DNA of 33,185 nucleotides from Flavobacterium odoriferum (GTDB taxonomy: Bacteria > Bacteroidota > Bacteroidia > Flavobacteriales > Flavobacteriaceae). The stretch spans positions 1 through 33,185 of the forward strand of contig NZ_JAMKFA010000024.1 of the NCBI RefSeq assembly GCF_025499515.1. The letters run 5' to 3'. The stretch's first letter is position 1, and each line of letters starts with the position of its first letter. The notes beneath the pieces were generated by a model. It ran no database searches, had not been told where the DNA came from, and saw only the letters and a list, made by a program, of their open reading frames with translations. Made by a program: the position numbers and the translations under genes. Below, piece by piece: positions 1-7,588 of this stretch.

Positions 1-40
1 TTGGTGCTGAATTTGCCACCTGAAAACAAGCCGTGGAACG
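1..40 (+). repeat. attC site, 3' half (cut by window edge)
   Basis: The window opens inside an attC. Its L' arm (GCCACCTGAAAACAAGCCG) and the AACG before the crossover are visible and match the 3' half of the attC at 11155-11285. The upstream cassette is outside the window. Confidence 0.85.
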
Positions 41-131
41 TTGTAAGAGATTTTTGAATAGATTGCGTATAATTAGAAATCTTGAAATTGATAAATTAAA
101 ATGATTATTAACTAAAAACAGCGTTACACTT

Positions 132-1619
132 ATGAGGAAAAAAATTAAAATCTCATTTTTACTTTTATTAAGCTTTATTGGCTTAGTTTTTGTATCTTGT
201 GAATTGCAAGAAGAAGCAATTCATCAACATGAACACAATTCAAATCTCAAATTATATGAGATGAAATTTGAAGAACTTATGACAAACAAAAAATTTGTTA
301 ATTCTTTTTCAAAACTGCCTAAAAGCAAAAGAAGTATAACCAATGCAACTTTTGGTAGAACTGTTATGGAAAATGAATATGGCTTTACAATTGCTAATAA
401 ACCAGCAAAAGTTATTGAAAACAATGGAGTAACTTCATACACTTTTTTAATAACACGTGATTCTACAAGTTCAGAAAGTTTTGAAAATTTAGTCATTCAA
501 ACAGATTCATTAAATACTACTAAAGCTGTAATAATAAAGTATAATTTAACTTCACCTATTACAACAACAGAAGATAATTCATACTCGTTTTCTTCTAATA
601 ACGAAATTACTCCAATAGTTTATAACAATACACAAGTAAGCGAGTCATCTAAAATGATTATTATTTGTTACTGGATTACTACAACTTATTGTAATTATGG
701 AGGTAGTAAGCATATTGCAGGTGCAAATTGTACTGCTTCATATATGTATACTAATTCAACATATCATTGCACTGCTGGCGATGACGGAACAATGGACGAC
801 ATTCCTTCTGGTGGTGGTTCAGATGGTGGTGGAGGCGGTGGAAGCACAACAAGCACTGGTTCAAATTATGACGGTTCAGACACAAGTATTCATGGTAATG
901 GTTCAAATTCTATTAACACCGCACCAGTTTTAGATGAAAATGCTCCAATTGACCACGTGGCTGAGCTAAAAAAACTTACTAATAATAAAAAAGATGGAAC
1001 TAAAACCAATATAAAATTAAAAATAGATGAACTTTTATCAAGATTAGAAAATACTGGTTCAACAACAACGACAGAAGAAGATGGTGCGATGTTTGATAGT
1101 AATCAAAACTCATTACCTCCAAACCAAACTGGTGGTTATTTTACAAAATGGTATGGCTATGGTCCAGAATATCATATCACTTTACATATGCATCAAAATA
1201 AGTACTGGGACTTAACTGCTACTCCTGCTCCAGTATTAAAACTTACCAACCCAGTACCTTCTGACAAAGACACTTATAATTTACTTTTAAACTTTGATTT
1301 TACAAATAATCCTAATTCAACTTCAATTATTGTTTCTCGCTTAGGTGTTTTTGCATTAAGAATCGAAAATCAATCAAATGCAGACAATTCATATAATCAG
1401 TTGACCAATAACCCTGATGAAATAAGAAGATTTCAAATAGAATATGATGATCTAATTATGACTCCACTAGGATTAATCCCCTCTGATGAAAATCTTGCTT
1501 TACAAGGTTATATATCATTAATAAATAATTATCAAATAAATGGTGAAAATCTTGGTCTTGTAATTTATCAAGCTGTATTTGATTCAAATGGCAACATTAT
1601 TAACTGGATAAAACTTTAA
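132..1619 (+). CDS. Large lipoprotein with cysteine cluster and glycine-rich linker (C1, gene 1)
   Basis: A 495-residue protein with a lipoprotein signal (hydrophobic segment ending in FVSC at about residue 23), so probably outer-membrane or periplasm anchored. Residues about 175-215 hold a run of cysteines (CYW, TYC, NCTAS, YHC) that may bind metal or form disulfides. A Gly/Ser/Thr-rich linker covers about 225-260. The C-terminal part holds an H-x-H followed some 20 residues later by S-x-x-D, which weakly recalls a JAMM/JAB metalloprotease motif, although the expected proline after the second His is missing. First gene of a two-gene cassette; the next start lies 3 bases after its stop. Function unknown. 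Confidence 0.85.
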   Translation: MRKKIKISFLLLLSFIGLVFVSCELQEEAIHQHEHNSNLKLYEMKFEELMTNKKFVNSFSKLPKSKRSITNATFGRTVMENEYGFTIANKPAKVIENNGVTSYTFLITRDSTSSESFENLVIQTDSLNTTKAVIIKYNLTSPITTTEDNSYSFSSNNEITPIVYNNTQVSESSKMIIICYWITTTYCNYGGSKHIAGANCTASYMYTNSTYHCTAGDDGTMDDIPSGGGSDGGGGGGSTTSTGSNYDGSDTSIHGNGSNSINTAPVLDENAPIDHVAELKKLTNNKKDGTKTNIKLKIDELLSRLENTGSTTTTEEDGAMFDSNQNSLPPNQTGGYFTKWYGYGPEYHITLHMHQNKYWDLTATPAPVLKLTNPVPSDKDTYNLLLNFDFTNNPNSTSIIVSRLGVFALRIENQSNADNSYNQLTNNPDEIRRFQIEYDDLIMTPLGLIPSDENLALQGYISLINNYQINGENLGLVIYQAVFDSNGNIINWIKL

Positions 1620-1622
1620 ATT

Positions 1623-2180
1623 ATGAAAAAAATATTTTTATACACTTTACTATTTCTATCTTTAATTGTAAACTCTCAAACTTTAATTCCAATTGAAGAA
1701 AAATTTAATAACCAATACAATAGTTCAATCAATAATTTTTATTTTAAAGATATTAACAATGTTTACGATAAATTTATTGGCATTTGGAAATATGAAACCG
1801 CTACTGATTTGCTAGAAATTGAATTATATTTAGTAGAAAATGTAAGTTTTTCAAATTTTAATAGAGATGAGCTTAGAACAAAGATTAAGTATATTAAAAA
1901 TGGAATGTTAATATTTGATACTTTTTCAGATATCACAAAACATATATACGTTTCAGGAGGGTTCTTTCCTAACCCAACTGAAACAGACAAGATAAACATG
2001 AGTTATACTGAGCCAGATGAAGCGCACTTAATAGATAAAAGACGTTATGAGAGGCTTAAGTTAAATTACATAAATGATTTGGGTGTTGAAAAACTTGAAT
2101 GGAAATTATGGTGGCAACCTTTACAAGATTCATGTCCACTCCCTAAAATACCTACAGATATAATATTAATAAAACAATAA
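1623..2180 (+). CDS. Secreted DUF6705-like protein (C1, gene 2)
   Basis: A 185-residue protein with an N-terminal signal peptide ending near VNSQ. The body has a F-x-G-x-W-K-Y segment near residue 52 and ends in a W-W-x-P...P-T-D-I-I-L-I pattern, resembling the small secreted flavobacterial DUF6705 proteins; this is family resemblance by eye only. It follows the lipoprotein gene by 3 bases and is probably cotranscribed and perhaps translationally coupled. The attC R'' box begins 6 bases after the stop. No function can be assigned. Confidence 0.82.
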   Translation: MKKIFLYTLLFLSLIVNSQTLIPIEEKFNNQYNSSINNFYFKDINNVYDKFIGIWKYETATDLLEIELYLVENVSFSNFNRDELRTKIKYIKNGMLIFDTFSDITKHIYVSGGFFPNPTETDKINMSYTEPDEAHLIDKRRYERLKLNYINDLGVEKLEWKLWWQPLQDSCPLPKIPTDIILIKQ

Positions 2181-2186
2181 AACCTC

Positions 2187-2315
2187 TTACAACCACAGTT
2201 TGTAACAATAGCGGCTTTCGGGATAAACTGAAAGTCGCTTTTGCAATTGTAATTGTTCGTGATTAACCAAAAATTTTTGATATATTTATCCGCTACTGTT
2301 ACAAGCTGTATAACG
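2187..2315 (+). repeat. attC of cassette C1 (singleton type)
   Basis: R'' TTACAAC pairs with the cassette start at 41; GTTGTAAGAG is shared and the full match is 12 of 13 bases. The inner arms, near 2199-2214 and 2290-2306, are complementary (TTGTAACAATAGCGG against CCGCTACTGTTACAA). An internal hairpin GCGGCTTTC/GAAAGTCGC follows the left arm. The crossover is at G2315. Confidence 0.9.
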
Positions 2316-2342
2316 TTAGCAGTAATTGTAAAAAAATCAACA

Positions 2343-2840
2343 TTGAAAAGAAACCTTTATTTTATTATTTCAATTTTCTTTATGTTACTAACATTAATTT
2401 CATGTTCCGAAAAAATAGTTAGTGGAAAATATCAAACTAACTTTAATACTTACGGAATGTTCAGCAGAACTTTGACTTTAGATTGCAATGGAAATGCAAT
2501 TTTAAATTTTCGAGGAGATTTGCAAAACAATAATTCATTTGGTAATTGGAAAACTGATAAAGATACTTTAGTAATATTTTTTGACTCAGTAAAAAACAGA
2601 AACAATAAATATCAAGGAGAACTAAAATTCCTCATAAAGAGAAACAAACTTGAAAATCCACCTTTTCCGAAAAAGAAGTATTATGAATTAGTTGAATCCT
2701 TAAAAAAAACAGGTAATGATACTTTGAAAATTTTATCTTACAGAAAACTTAACAAGATGATGAACCAAAATATGAAAAATCATTACGGTAAAATTGGAAA
2801 ACAATATTTTAAAAAAATAGAATTTATTGAATGTAAATAA
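2343..2840 (+). CDS. Small lipoprotein (C2)
   Basis: A protein of about 165 residues. The frame is open from 2253, but that upstream part lies inside the attC. The first plausible start in the cassette is TTG at 2343, giving K-R-N then a hydrophobic helix ending in the lipobox LISC; ATG at 2382 is an alternative that would cut the signal short. The mature part (SGKYQTNF..., alternating strands, FGNWK and LVIFF) looks like a small beta-rich, lipocalin-like envelope protein. Sole gene of its cassette. Function unknown. Confidence 0.72.
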   Translation: MKRNLYFIISIFFMLLTLISCSEKIVSGKYQTNFNTYGMFSRTLTLDCNGNAILNFRGDLQNNNSFGNWKTDKDTLVIFFDSVKNRNNKYQGELKFLIKRNKLENPPFPKKKYYELVESLKKTGNDTLKILSYRKLNKMMNQNMKNHYGKIGKQYFKKIEFIECK

Positions 2841-2849
2841 AACAACTAC

Positions 2850-2975
2850 TGCTAACAGGCGTTTGGCAAGATTGCGAATTTTGTAGTAAATTCACGTTTA
2901 TTTCTCGCAAGAAATTTTATCTTTGATAGAAAATAATCAGTTCCGAAGTTCGCAACCTCGCCAAGCGCCGGAACG
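2850..2975 (+). repeat. attC of cassette C2 (delta type, 126 bp)
   Basis: R'' TGCTAAC with outer complementarity to the cassette start (GTTAGCAGTA at 2315). The arms GGCGTTTGGC and GCCAAGCGCC pair. A TATCTTTG box, a TAnnTTTG -7 element, lies at 2918-2925. It is nearly identical to the site at 9113-9238. Confidence 0.9.
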
Positions 2976-3004
2976 TTGGCAGAAACCTTAAAAAAACATA
3001 ACGT

Positions 3005-3511
3005 ATGAGAAAAAGCATTTTATTAAAAATAATATTTTTTTTATTTACAATTACGATATTCATAAATTGTAAAAATGAAATTAGCAAACCGAATATTGTA
3101 AAAATAACGCCTGAAAAATATTTAAACCTAAAAAAAGGAATTAACAAAAAAACTATCATTCATTTTTGGTTTTCTTATTGTTCTCCTTGCATAAAAGATT
3201 TTCCTGAACTATTAAAAATAAGTAAAGAAAATAATATTGATATAATAAATATTAGCTCTGATAAAAGTGATAGCAAAATGCAAGATAATCTTGAAAAAGT
3301 TATGTCAAAACTAAATGTTAAAGATTGCTATATAATTGATTATGATAATTTATATCCGAACGGAACAAAACATATTAATATATTAGGAGATTTTGCAAAA
3401 AAAATTGAACTAAAAGAATATACTAATCCATATTACATATTAATTGACGAAAGTGGAAAGACAATAATTGCAACCGAAGAAATAGAAAAACTAAAACAAC
3501 AAATAAAATAA
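3005..3511 (+). CDS. Thioredoxin-like (TlpA/ResA-type) lipoprotein (C3)
   Basis: A 168-residue protein with a signal peptide and lipobox cysteine at residue 22 (FINC), then a thioredoxin-fold core: HFWFSYCSPC gives a C59-x-x-C62 active site after a beta strand, followed by a helix with FPEL. Later strands (IIDYDNLYPNG, YYILIDESGK) match the usual fold order, and a conserved-type PYYILID segment sits where the cis-proline loop belongs. It probably acts as an envelope thiol-disulfide reductase facing the periplasm. Single gene of its cassette. Family assignment is firm; the substrate is unknown. Confidence 0.85.
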   Translation: MRKSILLKIIFFLFTITIFINCKNEISKPNIVKITPEKYLNLKKGINKKTIIHFWFSYCSPCIKDFPELLKISKENNIDIINISSDKSDSKMQDNLEKVMSKLNVKDCYIIDYDNLYPNGTKHINILGDFAKKIELKEYTNPYYILIDESGKTIIATEEIEKLKQQIK

Positions 3512-3518
3512 AGGCTTC

Positions 3519-3649
3519 TGCCAACACACGTTTGTAGCAATGGCTTGGGCTTGGTTTTTCCTTCGGAAAAACCGCTGTCGGCAACAATCTGGTTTGTGTT
3601 TGTTAAGTTCAGTCTTAAATCACAAGCCACTGCTACAAGCGTGGGAACG
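3519..3649 (+). repeat. attC of cassette C3 (singleton type)
   Basis: R'' TGCCAAC; the cassette ends pair over 12 of 13 bases (start GTTGGCAGAAACC). The internal perfect hairpin GGTTTTTCC-TTC-GGAAAAACC lies near 3553-3573. The arms GTTTGTAGCAATGGCTTG and CAAGCCACTGCTACAAGC pair. No clear TAnnTTTG box; the nearest is TGTGTTTG. Confidence 0.88.
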
Positions 3650-3678
3650 TTACCAGTAATTTTACCCAAAAATCGTAA

Positions 3679-4260
3679 ATGGACAATTTAATATTTTATA
3701 GTTTAGGTTTATTGATATTTCTTCCAATAATTATTGGATACTATTTTGACTATAAAAACAATCCAAAAGAATTCAAATTATCATTTAAATATTTGTGGAA
3801 TAAACGCACTTCAAAAGCATTACTATTTCTAATAATTTATTTCTCTTTAGTTAAAGTTTATGAATACGGAATTCCTTTAAACAAAAACAACGGAATTGAA
3901 TTTAATTCGACAAGAGAAAAACTTGGAATTCCATTAATTGGAAAAAATTGGAAAACAAACGAATCAAGATTTAAAACTTTATGGTGGAAAGTTGATTCTA
4001 CTGATGGACATTTTAAAAAGATAATTGAATACGGAATTTTGGATGCAAAAACTGAAATTGACTTTTATAAAACTAAAAATCAAAAAGAAACTTTTGCATG
4101 GTCAGTATATAATTATGAAAACAACTCTTTTGAATACTATTTAGAAAAACCAAACGAGAAAATATTTTCTGTAAGCGAAAAAGGTAATTTGAAACACGAA
4201 AATCCAACAATTGAAACAAAAGTTAATAAAGCTGAATTTGAAAAATATATAACAGAATAA
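3679..4260 (+). CDS. Membrane protein, paralogue of the C16 product (C4)
   Basis: A 193-residue protein with two predicted membrane helices (about residues 4-22 and 46-63) separated by a short basic loop, then a soluble domain of about 125 residues. After the second helix comes FNSTREKLGIPLIGKNWK, which aligns with MNGKRTELGLNLIQDNWK in the product of the gene at 14672. The common core is R-x-x-LG-x-x-LI-x-x-NWK, so two cassettes of this array encode relatives. Start ATG lies 29 bases inside the cassette. No known function. Confidence 0.82.
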   Translation: MDNLIFYSLGLLIFLPIIIGYYFDYKNNPKEFKLSFKYLWNKRTSKALLFLIIYFSLVKVYEYGIPLNKNNGIEFNSTREKLGIPLIGKNWKTNESRFKTLWWKVDSTDGHFKKIIEYGILDAKTEIDFYKTKNQKETFAWSVYNYENNSFEYYLEKPNEKIFSVSEKGNLKHENPTIETKVNKAEFEKYITE

Positions 4261-4268
4261 AAAACTAC

Positions 4269-4400
4269 TGGTAACAGCGGTTTGCTTCAATGGCTACTTC
4301 CGGATTTTCCTTCGGAAAATCCGCTGCTGAATGGAATGTTTTGTTATATTTGTAATGGCTTGGTGTTGGTTCAACGCCACTGAGAGCAAGCCTCATAACG
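4269..4400 (+). repeat. attC of cassette C4 (alpha type, 132 bp)
   Basis: First of 13 near-identical alpha sites. R'' TGGTAAC; the cassette ends match 14 of 15 bases. Arms GCGGTTTGCTTCAATGGC and GCCACTGAGAGCAAGCC pair with one extra-helical base. The internal hairpin CGGATTTTCC-TTC-GGAAAATCCG is perfect. TATATTTG lies at 4345-4352. Confidence 0.95.
4324..4352 (+). promoter_or_regulatory. Promoter inside alpha-type attC (representative)
   Basis: CTG (4324-4326), 18 bases, then TATATTTG (4345-4352). The -7 element fits the Bacteroidota consensus TAnnTTTG exactly; the -33 element differs from TTG by one base and the spacer is one short. The same pair occurs at the same offset in the other alpha sites, with the TAnnTTTG box starting 76 bases after the R'' start. 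Transcription would begin in the right half of the attC and run into the next cassette. Confidence 0.6.
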
Positions 4401-4428
4401 TTGTACAACATACTAAAATGACTTCTTA

Positions 4429-4902
4429 ATGAAAGAATATCATATAGAGAAAAAACTAAATAAAATTATAATAAAATTTACATTTGATAAAACTTCAACA
4501 ATATTTAGTGGAATTTTCTCAATTGTTTTGATTTTTATATTGTTTTATAATATTAAAACAAATAGAATATTTGATATTTGGGGCTATATCCTAATACTAA
4601 TATTAATTTTATTTTATTTAACTTTTAATAAATATTTTGAATGGCAGAAAAACCATACCAAAAAACTTGAAATAATTGAAGATGATTTAATAATTAATGA
4701 TACTTTTTATTGTAAATTAAACAATATCCAAACTATAAATATATCATACAATGTAAATCAATTTGAAAGTGGCTGGACAGTTTATCTAAATAATTTCTCA
4801 AAAGAATATATAATCAAAAAAAGACTTAAAGAAAATGACGCTATAGAAATTGCAAATGAATTAGCATCTTTTCTTAAAAAAAATGTATTGAATGAAAATT
4901 AA
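4429..4902 (+). CDS. Two-helix membrane protein with PH-like tail (C5)
   Basis: A 157-residue protein: a cytosolic N-terminal strand pair (about 1-20), two membrane helices (about 24-42 and 52-70), then a soluble tail with LEIIEDDLIINDTFYCKLNNIQTINISY and a final amphipathic helix. This order (helix hairpin, beta-rich tail, C-terminal helix) is typical of small bacterial PH-like membrane proteins, and recurs in C18 and C28. No catalytic residues are visible. Single gene; function unknown. Confidence 0.8.
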   Translation: MKEYHIEKKLNKIIIKFTFDKTSTIFSGIFSIVLIFILFYNIKTNRIFDIWGYILILILILFYLTFNKYFEWQKNHTKKLEIIEDDLIINDTFYCKLNNIQTINISYNVNQFESGWTVYLNNFSKEYIIKKRLKENDAIEIANELASFLKKNVLNEN

Positions 4903-4921
4903 ATATATTTGAAAGTACGTT

Positions 4922-5053
4922 GCACAACAGCGGTTTGCTTCAATGGCTACTTCCGGATTTTCCTACGGAAAATCCGCTGCTGAATGGAATGTTTTTTTAT
5001 ATTTGTAATGGCTTGGTGTTGGTTCAACGCCACTGAAAGCAAGCCACATAACG
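4922..5053 (+). repeat. attC of cassette C5 (alpha type)
   Basis: R'' GCACAAC; the outer match to the cassette start is 13 of 15 bases (GTTGTACAACATACT). Loop TAC in the internal hairpin. TATATTTG at 4998-5005, preceded by a longer T-run than in the other alpha copies. Confidence 0.94.
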
Positions 5054-5104
5054 TTAGCTACCATTTTAAAAAACGAGGGGAATTTGAATTACTTAATACA
5101 AAAA

Positions 5105-5617
5105 ATGAAACGAAATCTAATATTAATCTTACTGTCTGTTGGAACGCTGATTTTATTTTTATTTTCTACTCTGATTACACTAATTCACGAAGAAACATTT
5201 TCAGAAGTTGATATTAGAAAATCAAAAACAATTTTTCTTGAAAAAGGTAAGTATGAAGTCAATTTAGTAAACTCAAAAAAAATCAGTAATTACATAATTC
5301 ATTTAGAAAATGATACGGTTATTTTGAAGATGTCCTCCGAGGATAGATTTGGACCGACTCTCACAATAACAATTCAGGATAAAAGCTATAATTATATTGG
5401 CTCAATAATTATACCTAAATCAAAATCATACCAGTTAAAGACAATAAACTTAAACCCAAAATATCCTAAAATTGCATTTCAAAAGAGTACAACAAGGAAG
5501 TTTAATTTCAACAATTATCCTCTTATCTACTCTACAACTCTAGTATTTGGAATTTTATTAGTATTATTTATTATCATTAAATACAGCTCACAAAAAAACA
5601 ATAAAAACGGCAGCTAA
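5105..5617 (+). CDS. Membrane-anchored protein with helices at both ends (C6)
   Basis: A 170-residue protein from ATG 5105; the in-frame TTG at 5084 would add seven residues but weaken the N-terminal helix. A membrane helix at about residues 4-26 and another at about 143-163 flank a beta-rich extracytoplasmic domain (KGKYEVNLVNSKK, TLTITIQDKSYNYIGSIIIPKSKSY). The stop codon TAA lies inside the attC R'' box (AGCTAAC), so gene and recombination site are fused without spacer. Function unknown. Confidence 0.78.
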   Translation: MKRNLILILLSVGTLILFLFSTLITLIHEETFSEVDIRKSKTIFLEKGKYEVNLVNSKKISNYIIHLENDTVILKMSSEDRFGPTLTITIQDKSYNYIGSIIIPKSKSYQLKTINLNPKYPKIAFQKSTTRKFNFNNYPLIYSTTLVFGILLVLFIIIKYSSQKNNKNGS

Positions 5618-5745
5618 CAGCGGTTTGCTTCAATGGCGAGATTCGGGAATATTTGCAATGGCACAGTTGTTTAATTAAAAGTTTTGTCTATTTTTGTGTT
5701 GGCTTGGTTTTGGTTCATCGCCACTGTAAGCAAGCCGCAGAAACG
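5612..5745 (+). repeat. attC of cassette C6 (beta type, 134 bp)
   Basis: R'' AGCTAAC. Arms GCGGTTTGCTTCAATGGCGA and TCGCCACTGTAAGCAAGCCGC pair. The site lacks the alpha hairpin and instead carries a full consensus promoter at 5667-5696. Related sites are at 29375 and 31441. Confidence 0.92.
5667..5696 (+). promoter_or_regulatory. Consensus promoter inside beta-type attC
   Basis: TTG (5667-5669), exactly 19 bases, TATTTTTG (5689-5696). Both elements and the spacing fit the Bacteroidota primary sigma consensus. It reads toward the secreted-protein gene at 5822. Confidence 0.72.
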
Positions 5746-5821
5746 TTATGGGCAATCGCATCAAAAATGGCGAAAACATAGGATTTGTAATAGATTATTC
5801 TGTAAATAAATTAATAAGCAT

Positions 5822-6403
5822 ATGAAAATTATTAAAATATTGTTTCTTGCATTAATTTCTTTTTCATGCTTTGCTCAGAAGAATATAGAAATTAATTTCA
5901 AAATTGAAAACGATTCAACCATCATTCAATATTTGAAGGAAAACAAAATTGACTTTTCAAATAATCAAATCGCAACTTTAAAAGGAATTGGAACATTTAG
6001 TGAATATGGAAGAGCTGAAAAGTTAGCAGTTCCTGATGCATATTTCTTTAATTCAAAAGGTGAATTGATTAAAAATAAAGGGAAAGGTTTGTACTGCGGT
6101 GCAGAAATAAAAAAGTTAGAGAAGGTTTCAAAAATGAAATCAGATCCTAATCAAACTTTGGAGAACTTCCTTAATGACATTACTATTTTAGATGGTAATA
6201 AATTAACTGATGAAAATATTGACATTTATATTGTTATCACTTGGGGAAAATTTTTAAGTTCTGAAAGCGAAACTTCTTTAAATTGGTTTTCTAGCCTCAA
6301 AAAACAAGAAAATTTAAAAATAAAAGTTCTTCTGCTTAATTTGGATATTCAAGAAAGATGGAACTTAACGGAAGCTCAAAAAAAACAGTTAGGAATAATG
6401 TAA
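5822..6403 (+). CDS. Secreted protein of unknown function (C7)
   Basis: A 193-residue protein with a signal peptide of about 18 residues (cleavage after CFA-Q). The mature part mixes polar helices with a GKGLYCGAEIKK segment near residue 90 and a hydrophobic strand IDIYIVITWGKFL near 137-149, followed by KIKVLLLNLDIQ. The pattern of strands (YIVITWG, KVLLLNLD) recalls an alpha/beta or thioredoxin-like fold, but no CxxC is present. The leader of 76 bases is longer than in most one-gene cassettes. Not recognised. Confidence 0.78.
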   Translation: MKIIKILFLALISFSCFAQKNIEINFKIENDSTIIQYLKENKIDFSNNQIATLKGIGTFSEYGRAEKLAVPDAYFFNSKGELIKNKGKGLYCGAEIKKLEKVSKMKSDPNQTLENFLNDITILDGNKLTDENIDIYIVITWGKFLSSESETSLNWFSSLKKQENLKIKVLLLNLDIQERWNLTEAQKKQLGIM

Positions 6404-6422
6404 TAACGTAAATAGCAACAGC

Positions 6423-6554
6423 CCATAACAGCGGTTTGCTTCAATGGCTACTTCCGGATTTTCCTACGGAAAATCCGCTGCTAAATGGAATGTTTTGTTA
6501 TATTTGTAATGGCTTGGTGTTGGCTCAACGCCACTGAGAGCAAGCCGCGAAACA
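6423..6554 (+). repeat. attC of cassette C7 (alpha type) with altered crossover base
   Basis: R'' CCATAAC matches the cassette start GTTATGGGC. Otherwise a standard alpha site (TATATTTG at 6499-6506), but the last base is A6554 rather than G, so the core reads ATTGTGC instead of GTTGTGC. It is the only junction in the window without GTT. Confidence 0.92.
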
Positions 6555-6619
6555 TTGTGCGACACCCTATTTCGAAAGTACTAAATTTCAACAATATTGA
6601 TTAGTAAAATATTTTAACA

Positions 6620-6650
6620 TTGATAAGAAGATAAGTTTTATGTACTTTTA
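6620..6650 (+). promoter_or_regulatory. Promoter of the restriction-modification cassette
   Basis: TTG (6620-6622), 20 bases, TACTTTTA (6643-6650). This is a near-consensus Bacteroidota promoter in the 119-base leader of C8. The first ATG follows 23 bases after the -7 box. It would let the gene pair be expressed without the upstream attC promoter. Confidence 0.5.
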
Positions 6651-6673
6651 CAACTTAAATATTTTTTGAATAA

Positions 6674-7588
6674 ATGGTAATAGATAAAACAATAAAAAAC
6701 AGAAAAACGGAACTTCTTTCTTATTTTAGGGATAGAGCTAGCGAAGCATTGACTGCAATAAAAACTAAATTTGCCGAAACTCAAGCAGATAAAAGAGCAA
6801 GAGCTATAAATGAAAGTTTAAACCAAAGTAAATCTGTTTTAATAACAACACTTTTACAGAAAGCAGAAAACGAAAACTGGCCGAATATAGATAAGCTTGA
6901 ATGCATTCTAATGATTACATATTGTAATATAGTTGTAATGATTGAAAGTAGAAATTCTGTAAGACAATATGAGTATATGGATTTTTCTCGTAGAGTTGGA
7001 GAATTATGGGACCCATTTTGTAAGCTTTGCTTTTATTATCCTATAAATAATTTATCGTTATTCATTCCTCCTCTTTTTTCAGAAGTAAAAAAGAAATTAA
7101 GCGATGAAATTTCTGAATATATTGACAAATTAGCTATTTCTATTGAGGAAAAGACAGAACTTAAACTTTATTATGATAAAGTATGGAGTTTAGTAACTTC
7201 AGGAGAAATTCAATTAGAACTTGACTTGCATTTTTCTCATAATGAGCAAAAATATGTTGTTGACTTTAAAAGTGGCTTTGGGTCTAATGAAAAAGGAAAT
7301 ACAAATAGGTTATTGTTAGTTGCAACAATATATCAAAATCTTGATGAAAATTATAAATGTTTACTTTTTGTTAGAGCAGAAGAAAACAATAGTTATTTTA
7401 ACACTTTAAAAAATTCTGGTATTTGGGATGCATATTGTGGCAACGAAGCATACCAAAAAATAAAAGATTATTCAGGTTACGATTTAAAACTTTGGATTGA
7501 TACTAATATTGATTGGTCAACAGACTTTAGTCAAGAAACTACGGCTCATTTTACTGAAAATAACTTACTACAATATCTACTTTGGTAA
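6674..7588 (+). CDS. Putative type II restriction endonuclease, PD-(D/E)xK fold (C8, gene 1)
   Basis: A 304-residue cytosolic protein. The helical N-terminal two thirds is followed by a nuclease-like core: GEIQLELDLHF, then EQKYVVDFKSG, giving D184 and D197-x-K199 in the usual order of PD-(D/E)xK enzymes, with E182 nearby. Immediately downstream and overlapping by one base (TAATG) lies an adenine methyltransferase, so the most economical reading is the restriction half of a type II system. The recognition sequence cannot be predicted. Alternative: a nuclease-like accessory protein of a methylase-based defence system. Confidence 0.75.
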   Translation: MVIDKTIKNRKTELLSYFRDRASEALTAIKTKFAETQADKRARAINESLNQSKSVLITTLLQKAENENWPNIDKLECILMITYCNIVVMIESRNSVRQYEYMDFSRRVGELWDPFCKLCFYYPINNLSLFIPPLFSEVKKKLSDEISEYIDKLAISIEEKTELKLYYDKVWSLVTSGEIQLELDLHFSHNEQKYVVDFKSGFGSNEKGNTNRLLLVATIYQNLDENYKCLLFVRAEENNSYFNTLKNSGIWDAYCGNEAYQKIKDYSGYDLKLWIDTNIDWSTDFSQETTAHFTENNLLQYLLW

